This document shows positions 56,160 to 64,000 of a stretch of 64,000 bases of DNA, piece after piece. Source of the DNA: Ophioderma brevispina (taxonomy: Eukaryota > Echinodermata > Ophiuroidea > Amphilepidida > Ophiodermatidae); NCBI GenBank assembly GCA_023653785.1, contig JAMKCH010019835.1:248001-312000 (forward strand). The letters are read 5' to 3'. The notes under the pieces were generated by a model that saw only the letters and a program-made list of their open reading frames with translations, had not been told where the DNA came from and did no database searches. Each line of letters starts with the position of its first letter. Position 1 is the stretch's first letter. The position numbers were made by a program, and so were the translations under genes.

Positions 56160-56715
56160 AATGTTCACCTTTTTCTGTTTGCTAAGTATTGATTCAGATG
56201 TGTAGTTTTTCCGCTTTGATAGAATGCATTCAAGATTTGTATATGAGGGTCCCAAGCCGCAGTTGCGTAGTCAAGACGAGGTCTTATTAAGGTGTGGTAG
56301 AGTTTTTCGGCGATGGTAAAAATTGCGTCCAACAAAATTGAGGACTTTGGTAGCTTTACCTGTTGCAAACTCAGTTTGTTTATTCCATTGCAGATCTTTT
56401 TGCAGGAAGATTCCCAGATATTTAGTCTCGTCTGTTTCTTCAAGGACAGTGCCCATCATCTCATTATTGGTTTTTCCAGGATGTCTGTCTCTGACTCTCT
56501 GGACAAACGAAGAGTGCTGCATTTTGCAGGATTGAAACGCATGCCCCATTTATGGGACCAATCTACCATCTGATCAAGGTCCCTCTGGAGAACATTTTCA
56601 ACTTCAGGTGAATTGACTGTGTTGTAAATATCTGAAACCACAAACGCCCTTTGTATGGGCGACAAATGTTGACCAACCATCTTGTCTCGTGCCAGTACAT
56701 CATATAACACGAGTA
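56160..56715 (-). pseudogene. LINE reverse transcriptase thumb fragment
   Basis: Minus-strand frames carry the sequence after the catalytic box. It begins NTVNSPEVENVLQRDLDQMV and DWSHKWGMRFNPAKCSTLRL (56640-56510), continues with ETKYLGIFLQKDLQWNKQ (about 56440-56380), and ends LIRPRLDYATAAWDPH (about 56290-56230). These blocks are standard in the C-terminal half of CR1/Jockey-group RTs. Two frameshifts split them. The FADD box is replaced by an unrecognisable VVSDI, and everything 5' of it is absent. The 3' end near 56160 has no obvious tail. Confidence 0.7.
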
Positions 56716-56719
56716 TAGA

Positions 56720-57980
56720 TTAAAACGCGGGAATTTGAATTTGCACTCAAATCATGCCTTTATAATTTTAAATGTAGAATCCACCATCTTATTGGAATAA
56801 GATGTCTTATTTGAATAAAATGTCTTATTTGAATAAAAACTATTGTGACTACGGGTACCGTAGTCGTCAAATGAAGGTAACATCCTTCATCCGTATACTG
56901 TCATGCCAAAAATATCAACATTGCAAAGGAAAGTATTATATTGGGGACTAATTATAAAGATACACATTTTTGCCATAAAACGGACGGTGATGATGTAAGC
57001 TGTCAAATATTGTCTCATTAGTTGTCAGAAGGTGTCACGCACTGGAGTTTGAAAAGCTGTGTTGATTTTAGACGTCGTCTTTCCTGTGTATTTTACTAAC
57101 CATTAAACCTTGAATGCTAATTGTCTGTCATAACTAAAACATCGGAACGCCGCATCCAAACCACGAAGTTTTTTAATTGAGTTTATAAAATACTAATAAT
57201 TGCTTTCAAAAAGATATGTTTTGTAAACTTTTTACAAGCTGAAACCTTGAGAAATTAATTGGTCATTTGCCCCTGTGTATTAGTTAACAAATAGTGAAAA
57301 ATTGATTTGATTACAAAAACACTGAAGACATCAAAAATACAAAACAAAACTTATATCACAATGATTGCTATAGTGTATGTTAATATTTTTTCAACGCTAG
57401 AACTTCATATCAGGTGTACGCGTCAAAATAAGCGCCCTCTATGTTTGGTTCCATTTTAGTCCATTTCGCACCATGGCAACTATTTGAGGACCTATTTTTA
57501 CTATGGGGATAGAAAAAAAATCTACTTGCTTTGTTATTGATGCAACAAGTGGCAACTACTGATTATATAAATAGCATTAATAAAGTTTTTTAATACTGAA
57601 TCACAATTTTATAGTCCGAGTCGTAAAACTTTGAGAGCCCATAACTTCAAAACGGAATGGAATTTGAATTTTTCCTTTTGACCTCCTCTGTAGCCCCATG
57701 AAATGTACCTTTGACTGCAATTTCAACAAAATCTGAGAGGGTGGGTTCCACACCTTGGTGTTTTGGCATGGAATGACCCCACTTTCTATTCATTTTAAAA
57801 GTTTGTTCGGCACCGTTTTACCTGCATTTCAAATTGGTGAATGATTTTCGATTTCTGCTAATAACGCGGTAAATTGAATAGAAATGGGGTTATAGACAGG
57901 TTCCATTTTTCAAAAAGAAACTATAGTCGAAGGCATTTTTGAGTAAAAGCAATTGAAATGGTGTTTCTATATGAAAATTT
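56720..57980. other. Non-coding stretch
   Basis: A short triplication of TAAGATGTCTTATT/TGAATAAAATGTCTTATT lies at about 56785-56840. No gene is called. Confidence 0.35.
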
Positions 57981-57984
57981 TATG

Positions 57985-58335
57985 TTGATTCCAAATCTTC
58001 TGGTCCCCAAAGCAGATTTTTAGGGGGAGTGTGCCTAATTTGCATATATTCAAAATGGCCGCCATTTTGACGTTTTAACATTAGTCATAGCATTAGGTCA
58101 TATGTTGACAGTTAATTTGCATAAAAATTCAAAATGCCCGCCATTTATACTTTTTTTACATAACACAAGATTTAAGGTAAAGGCTTGTAGAGACTTCATT
58201 CTTGTGTCTATACATAATGTTTTCAGGGTCAAGGAATACAGTTGGATTAGTGTTTGTAGATGATTTTTTTTCTGCTGATTTCCAATTTTCTGGTCCCTAA
58301 GCTGAATTTGAGAGCAAATGTGCCTAATTAGCATT
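57985..58335. repeat. Left units of the second GGCCATTTT foldback
   Basis: Two units are marked by TTCTGGTCCCYAA...TGTGCCTAATT at about 57985 and 58275, a spacing of roughly 285 bp, with AAAATGGCCGCCATTTTG near 58052. The segment 58110-58310 is almost the exact inverse of 61815-62000 (shared AACACAAGATTTAAGGTAAA, ACAGTTGGATTAGTGTTTGT). The LINE that follows is inserted at the end of the second unit. Confidence 0.75.
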
Positions 58336-58543
58336 AATTATAATAATAATAAATAATAATAATAAGCATTTATAAAGCGCCATCTATCTAGGCAGCCTAT
58401 TCCGAGGCGCTGAAACAATAAGATACATAAACAAGCAAAAGTTACAAATGACAGAAATTACATGTACCCTGAAATACGTCTACTTGAGTAGAAAACAAAA
58501 ATGAAAATGCATTATGAACATACATGATGTGGAATCAAAGGCA

Positions 58544-59373
58544 TCAAGTACAAAAAAATGAATACAAATTAAATATCATATGCAGACTAGAACAAATGTG
58601 TCTTAAGCTGATTTTAAAGTCATTTATAGAAACACAACAACGGATGTCCATTGGAAGAGAGTTCCATAATTTAGGAGCACATGAAGAAAACGCCCTATCA
58701 CCAAGGGAGGATGAAGTTCTAGGAGTCGTTAGCAAAAGTTTATCAGAAGATCTGAGAGAGCGGTTTGGTATATATGGGGTGAGAAGTTGGCTTATATAAG
58801 ATGGAGCAAGTCCATTTAGCGATTTCCATGTGAGCAAGAGGATTTTGAAAACGATCCGTTGACGGATGGGTAACCAGTGAAGCTGTATAAGAGTTGGAGT
58901 TATGTGATCATACTTGCGAGTTTTTGACAATACACGAGCAGCTGCATTGTGTCCGCTGAAGTTTATCAAAAGAGAGTATTTGAAATTCCATATAAAAGTG
59001 CATTCCCATTGTCAAGTCGAGAAGTGACGAGTGCACGAATGAGAATTGTGGCCATATCATCTGACAAAATTTTACGAATTGAGCTAATGTTACGTATTTG
59101 AAAATATGCAGACTGACATACTTTCTTTACATGTTCATCCATTGTCATATTTTCATCAAGAATAACTCCTAAGTTCCGAGCAGAATGGGCAGACTGAATG
59201 TTGGCATTAGCAATTTGAATATGATTATCTTTGATTAGACTTTGCATTCGCTTAGGTGTGAACATGACAAGTTCAGTCTTGTCATCAATGAGTTTAAGTT
59301 TGTTTGCTGTGCATCCATGACTTGATATCGGCAACACAATGTTCAATTTTTGATCGCACAATTGATTCATCAT
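58544..59373 (-). pseudogene. L2/CR1 LINE: RT thumb and C-terminal domain
   Basis: Two overlapping minus-strand frames. The first (59373-58966) has ELVMFTPKRM and ARNLGVILDENMTMDEHVKK, the thumb, then LVTSRLDNGNALLYG. The second (58969-58544) has NAAARVLSKTRKYDHITPTL, QLHWLPIRQRIVFKILLLTW, SLNGLAPSYI and PKLWNSLP, a C-terminal block characteristic of L2/CR1-type elements. A one-base shift near 58967 separates them. Confidence 0.8.
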
Positions 59374-60589
59374 TAGGGGATTTTAGGTCATAAGAAAAAT
59401 AGAGTTGTGTATCATCTGCACAGAGGTGCACATTTAGTCCATGTTTACGTGCAATATCTGCTATAGGGCGTGAATAGATGATGAAAAGCAGTGGTCCCAG
59501 CACTGATCCTTGGGACACTCCAAAAAGAAGATTTGCAGGTGCAGACAAAATCCCGTTAATGTTAACAGTTTGCGTTCTATCGCTGAGGTAGGAGCAAATC
59601 CACTCAAGAGCACGGCCTTTGACACCAATAGACTCCAGGCGACATTTTAAAATACAATGGTCTATGGTGTCAAAGGCTGCAGAGAGATCCAATAATACCA
59701 GAAAGACGCCACATTTGTTGTCAAGAGAACATAATATATCATTCTGCACTCTCACTAAAGCAGTTTCAGTTCCATGATACTTTTTGTAGGCAGATTGAAA
59801 TGGCTCAAATAATTAATTTTTTGACAGGTATTCAGTCAGACGAGAAGCAACGACTTTCTCAATGATTTTCGACACAAAATTTAGATTTGATACAGGACGA
59901 AAATTGTTGAAGTTATTTGAATCCAATTGAGGCTTTTTGAGAAGTGGTGTGACTAAGGCATTTTTGAAACAGTTTGGAAAAGATGCCGTATCCAGTGAGC
60001 TATTGACGATTTTTGTGATGACTGGCAACAAGGTGTCTAAGTGAATCTTAAGCATCCAAGCAGGCAGTGGATCGAGATCGCATGACTTTGATGGAGATGA
60101 TGTTATCAATTTACGAACTTCATCCTGAGACGCAGGTGTTAACACATTTAGAACAGAGTCGCAACTTTGATTGTTAGATTGGTCAAACAAGTAATGGGTG
60201 TTTATATCGGAGCTATCAAGGGCTGCACGAATTCTAACTATCTTAGAGGTGAAGAAATTGTTGAAGGATTCAGTAAGTTCTTCAACACTATCACAAAGAG
60301 GTAACTTAGGCTTCCCTTTTTGATGGAGCAAGGCTTCTACAACTTTAAACAATTTTTCTGATCTTTGTTGCAGTCTTCTATTTTTTATGATAATACGAGC
60401 GTTTGGCATCTGCCAACATCTGTGTGACAAGCAGACGCTGCTGTTTAAACAGGTCGCGATCAATTTCCAAACTTGTATTTCTCCAACGCCGTTCAAGCTG
60501 CTTGCGTTTTCTTTTTGCCTCAGCAATTTCAGGACTGTACCATGGGTTTGTCGGACGTATTGTGATGGTGCGATTCGTAAGTGGGGCAT
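59294..60589 (-). pseudogene. L2/CR1 LINE: reverse transcriptase core
   Basis: The upstream frame (60589-59813) has SKSCDLDPLPAWMLK, then CFKNALVTPLLKKPQLD and FRPVSNLNFVSKIIEKVV, the N-terminal RT fingers. The next frame (59755-59294) carries VLLDLSAAFDTIDH with the first catalytic Asp, GVSQGSVLGPLLFIIY (Ser replacing the usual Pro of GVPQGS) and the catalytic box HLCADDTQLY, in which the usual Tyr/Phe before ADD is Cys. A stop or frame change near 59800 separates the frames. Confidence 0.8.
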
Positions 60590-61521
60590 GCTGGTTGAGA
60601 ATATCTCTTAAAGTTGAGTCAAATTGCACAGTAAGTTTCTCAAGATCAGATTCCGGATTACTGAATAAATCTGACCGTGTAATGTCCATTTCAAAGTCAT
60701 GGTGATTGATGGTCTTGAATTTGCGATATGAAATACGCTGTTTTGGCTGCACAGGCTTTGCAAGGTTTAGCTTGCAGTGAATAGCACCATGGTCAGATAA
60801 CAAAGTTGGCACATGGGCAGAGTTGACGAGATTATCACAAGATCGAGTTATAACAAGATCCAAAGTGTGTCCATTTATGTGCGTTGGTTCGTGGATGAAT
60901 TGCAACAAATTGCATGATTCTAGGATGTCTTTCAGTTTATTAGCATCGGTGTCATCTGCTACATCCCAGTGGAAATTAAAACCCCCCACAACAAGTAGTT
61001 TACACGATGAAGCAACAAGCATGGATAAATATTCAGAAAATTCATCAAAAAAACATACGTGGAGTCGACTTATTCTTTTTACTATAATGTAGACGATAAA
61101 TAATAACAAGTTTGACTGGTGAGAAAGTTCCTTTGAGAGTTAAATCACAACACAGACTTTCAAAGGTGGACGCATTGAACACATTACACTCATTTCGTTT
61201 GATGGAATCCTTGTGAATTATCGCAACACCACCTCCAGTTCTGTTACTACGGGGAACATGGAATAGATCGTAGCCAAGAGGAGTGATATCTCCAATAGCC
61301 TTCTTGTGCCTATCAGAATTACTAAGATAAGTCTCTGTTAAAGCAATGATGTCAAAGTTGTGTTCAAGAAAATAATCACTCAGCATCTCAGTTTTATTGC
61401 AAATAGACTGTGCATTTAAAACACAGAAATCTATGAGTTGATTCCTTTGAGGAGTTACATTTGAGACATCAAGCTCGAGCTTCTCAAATTGCGTAATTTC
61501 ATTTAATGCATTTAATTTCAT
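60378..61521 (-). pseudogene. L2/CR1 LINE: APE-type endonuclease
   Basis: The frame 61521-61045 begins, after lineage-unspecific sequence, with VLNAQSICNKTEMLSDYFLE, then IIALTETYLSN (catalytic Glu) and RTGGGVAIIHKDS. After a frame change near 61070, the frame to 60378 has LVVGGFNFHWDV (the family GDFN motif with Asp replaced by Gly), THINGHTLDLVIT and LLSDHGAIHCKL (catalytic His), then a basic linker. The first ATG at 61519 lies in duplicated flank-like ATGAAATTAAATGCATT sequence and is not a reliable start. Confidence 0.8.
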
Positions 61522-62000
61522 TTAATGCATTTAATTCAAAATGGCCGTCATTTTGATGGATTTCAGCAGTTTACTCGGATTTAAAGTTCGTAAGCACTTT
61601 ATTCTGGTGTCTACACCAATATTTTCAGGGTAAAGGAAGACACTTCCAACATTAGTTATAGTTACTTTCAAAGTCTGCTTTAGGAATTCAGACTTCTGGA
61701 AACGTAATTATTGCGTCTTGACCCATATTTTAAGACCAAAGTTTACCTGCTCATAGGTTCAAGAGTACACTGCTCTTCATTGTCGACTCTGTACATCTCT
61801 GAATAATTTTGCTTGGGGAACAGAAAATTGGAAATCAGCAGAAAAATCATCTACAAACACTAATCCAACTGTATTCCTTGACCCTGAAAACATTATGTAT
61901 AGACACAAAAATGAAGTCTCTACAAGGCTTTACCTTAAATCTTGTGTTATGTACAAAAACGTAAAAATGGCGGGCATTTTGAATTTTTATGTTGGATATG
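61522..62000. repeat. Right units of the second GGCCATTTT foldback
   Basis: Directly after the LINE, TTCAAAATGGCCGTCATTTT (61533) resumes the interrupted unit in the left-arm orientation. At 61815-62000 the sequence switches to the inverted orientation, closely matching the inverse of 58110-58310. About 170 bp lie between as the loop. Confidence 0.7.
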
Positions 62001-62009
62001 TATGCATAA

Positions 62010-62145
62010 AAGTATGGGTCACACTTTGAATAGCACAAGTATTTGAGGTCGGGTATTAAATTGATCTGAATGAGGAATACGACGGGAACTAACACTTTTG
62101 TTATAGGTTATGCATGAGTGAGGTGAAAGACCTCTATAGGTAATG
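62010..62145 (+). repeat. Interspersed repeat family F, copy C (partial)
   Basis: It matches the reverse complement of 19905-20040 (GGGTATTAAATTGATCTGA, TTATAGGTTATGCATGAGTG, GTGAAAGACC). It directly adjoins the GGCCATTTT foldback. Confidence 0.65.
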
Positions 62146-62440
62146 TGTTCCACATCATGAAAATAGTTTAATCTAAATTGGGGTGGTGGTATATATAACA
62201 TCTGAAATCTTTCAGCTGCATGGATAATAACAATGGCTCTGCAGTTACAGATGAAAAAAAGAATTTGAAGTCTTTGGTCCTCTGCATACCGAGCGGATTT
62301 ACTTATCAATAGCCCCGATTTACTTATCAATAGCCACATTATTTGCTGGAGTCAATGAATGATTTACATCCGTTGGTCACTGATATTCAGGGCAAAGATT
62401 GAGATGACATTTAATTCATTTTCTAGAAAATGTGCACATA

Positions 62441-63062
62441 TACACTGTAAATGAAGTGTTTAGAAAGTATGGGCAAAACATGTTAGCCTATGTTTAAAAC
62501 CTAAACATGTTTAGAATTTATACACGTTTTTTATTTTTAAATTCTAAACATGTTTAGGATTTAATCATGATCAAAACATGTTTTTGACCATACTTTCTAA
62601 ACATTGGCTTAGGAAGATTTTCAGGATTGGGGGGGGGGGACACCACGAGATGCCGAGTGGGGAGGGTGGGGTGGCAGTGCCAGCCAGGGGTTCCCATTTC
62701 ACCCCCCCCCCCCCCAGAAGAAAAATGACAGATTTTTGGCAAAATCAGCGATTGGGCAAAAATCACCAAATTTGGGAAAATATCAGCGATTTGGGGCCAA
62801 ATTTGTTAAAAATTCCAAAATTTTGAATTTTTTCCCCAAAAAAAAAAAAATTTCACTTTTCCCCCGGTTTTCCAACAGAAAAAGAAGTCTGGCGCTGCCA
62901 CTTGTAGAGGGGGGAAGCTTTGGAATCTAATGTTTTGGTTAAAGTGTTAAGATTATTTGGGGGGCTCAAGGGTACTTCCCCCACCCAAAATTATTGGGGT
63001 GCCCAGCCCCCCCCCCCCCCCCCTCTTCCTAAGCCCATGCTAAACACTTCATTTACAGTGTA
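62441..63062. mobile_element. TA-flanked MITE with nested inverted repeats
   Basis: Perfect 23-bp termini begin TACACTGTAAATGAAGTG at 62441 and close at 63062. The outer TA may be the duplicated target (Tc1/mariner-like). Inside, GTTTAGAAAGTATGG at 62459 pairs with its inverse near 62595, and GGCTTAGGAAGA near 62605 pairs with TCTTCCTAAGCC near 63025. A G run near 62629 and C runs near 62703 and 63008 sit close to the inner ends. At least two elements are nested. Confidence 0.75.
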
Positions 63063-63438
63063 GACGTGAGCACACACGTAGAATTAATTTCTATATTTTA
63101 GAAAAAATATTTCGGAAGAATGATGTACTTCCCAGGGGTGCCTCCACCTTGGCCCTTATCCGAGCATCTTTTTCGCTTTGGCCTCATGGCCTATAAGCCT
63201 ACAACAGAAAAGTCAAATAACAACTTTGCTGAGTGATATTTATAAGATAGAAAATTAGAAACAAATCTGAATATTTGTACGAAACTTGAAACAAATTTGA
63301 ACTTGTGCGTATTAACTATGTGATATTTTTGCCTGTCAGATAATCAACTGAGGATGTCTCATGTATAAACACATGTCACATGATCTATATTATTTAAATG
63401 CGATTACAATAATTTTAACCATATTCCATATTATACAG

Positions 63439-63587
63439 GAATAAAGGCATCGGAGTAGCAGACACTTGTCAAGCAAAGGCGTCTCTGTCCCAGACTTTCC
63501 TATCGTGTGTGGTCAGCCATGCCATCAATATTTTGGGAGACTGGATTCCAAGTGATGATGAATGTGAGGTGATTCTGCAAGTACCCC
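63439..63587 (+). CDS. Possible internal exon of an unidentified gene
   Basis: Upstream TATTATACAG is a fair splice acceptor, and CCC followed by GTAAGC at 63588 is a fair donor. Between them one frame is open for 49 codons and reads IGVADTCQAKASLSQTFLSC, then VVSHAINILGDW, IPSDDE. The other two frames contain stops. The composition (amphipathic helices, Cys, Trp) looks like a globular protein rather than a transposon, but I do not recognise it. The rest of the gene would lie beyond the window or in small exons I cannot see. Intermediate evidence only. Confidence 0.35.
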
Positions 63588-63596
63588 GTAAGCACT

Positions 63597-63659
63597 CGGG
63601 TATAAGCCCACCCCCTAAAAGGAATATTTTACTTTAAAATAGGGGTGGGTTTATACCCG
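63597..63659. repeat. Hairpin with CGGGTATAAGCCCACCCC arms
   Basis: CGGGTATAAGCCCACCCC at 63597-63614 pairs with GGGGTGGGTTTATACCCG at 63642-63659, with one mismatch. The motif AGGGGTGGGC recurs at the very end of the window and CTGGGCTTATACCGG near 63942, so further copies are nearby. It starts only a few bases after the possible exon's donor site. Confidence 0.7.
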
Positions 63660-64000
63660 GGGAGGGGCTAGAACTTGGGAGCAAATATCAGATACAAAAT
63701 TGCGATTAATATCATTTCAAGAGCATTATTATTCAACCAGATAACATTTAAAGTACACATTAGTTGTAGCAGATATTAAAACATTAAAAGTAAAAGCTCA
63801 ATTTTCCAATCACATTCCTCAAAGTAATTATAGCAAGCAAGTCATTCCAATGCATTAGGCCCTACTTTGAAAAGTTTTAAAATGTGATTTTGTTGTGATT
63901 TTTTACTGACACGTTATTTCGTGAATGCTAAAATTACCACCTGGGCTTATACCGGAGTGTTGCTAGCTCCTGTATTTCTTTTAAAAAATTAGGGGTGGGC

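Larger units (their letters stand above)
58336..61521 (-). mobile_element. L2/CR1-type LINE, nearly full ORF2
   Basis: The element reads on the minus strand from an endonuclease start near 61430 to a 3' end with GCGCTTTATAAATGC followed by a (TTA)n tail at about 58365-58336. Such an A/T-rich short-repeat tail is typical of L2/CR1-group LINEs. The insertion lies inside a GGCCATTTT repeat unit: left flank GCATTAATT and right flank GCATTTAATT are probable target duplications. The neighbouring unit, which reads TAATTTGCATATATTCAAAATGG without interruption, shows the empty site. The frame is broken at about five points, so it is inactive. Confidence 0.8.

Noticed and set aside
1..64000. CRISPR arrays, rRNA genes, bacterial-type operons
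   Set aside because: Tandem repeats here lack regular short repeats with unique spacers, and gene density and element types are clearly those of an animal genome.

Overview
This is eukaryotic, AT-rich, repeat-dense DNA, most likely from a marine invertebrate animal. The reasons are the retroelement mix (L2/CR1-type, RTE-type and Jockey-like LINE pieces, a Ty3/gypsy element), many miniature inverted-repeat elements (MITEs) and a lack of compact genes. The phylum cannot be fixed from the sequence. There are no operons, rRNA genes or CRISPR arrays, and very little host coding sequence.

Layout. 0-13 kb: non-coding DNA holding four TTAA-flanked MITEs, a LINE tail and CA/TG microsatellites. 13-17 kb: a 5'-truncated LINE on the minus strand, a small opposite-strand reverse transcriptase relic and two more foldback or palindromic elements. 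18-21 kb: interspersed repeats with reverse-oriented copies elsewhere in the window. 21.5-26.6 kb: a composite in which a decayed RTE-type LINE lies between two inverted arms built from ~160-bp tandem units with an AAAATGGCGGCCATTTT-like core. 26.9-28.7 kb: a three-level nest of inverted-repeat elements, the innermost being 82 bp with a 5-bp target duplication. 33.8-39.9 kb: a decayed Ty3/gypsy retrotransposon on the minus strand with a nearly intact reverse transcriptase/RNase H frame, facing a diverged 3' piece of a related element on the plus strand. 41.9-42.8 kb: two short inverted-repeat elements, one with perfect 54-bp arms.

45.9-50.8 kb holds the one substantial non-transposon coding region. 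It is a serine-, asparagine- and threonine-rich, probably disordered protein of about 1,600 residues made of internal repeats. Two motifs alternate: an acidic SESDTDSSSLVS-like motif and an LLLKQCTKCTV-like Cys motif. The reading frame is broken once near 47.2 kb and once near 50.7 kb, yet both repeat motifs continue across the breaks. I do not recognise the family; it is the best candidate for something undescribed.

51-64 kb: several palindromes, a probable 1.1-kb TTAA element, a tRNA-like SINE relic, two more LINE fragments (one a nearly full-length L2/CR1-type ORF2 inserted inside another GGCCATTTT foldback array), a TA-flanked nested MITE with long G/C runs, and one possible spliced exon of an unidentified gene at 63.4 kb.

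The dominant theme is layered transposition. Several insertions can be read against an empty-site relative within the same window, which gives direct evidence for target-site duplications of TTAA, TTAGA and probably TA.
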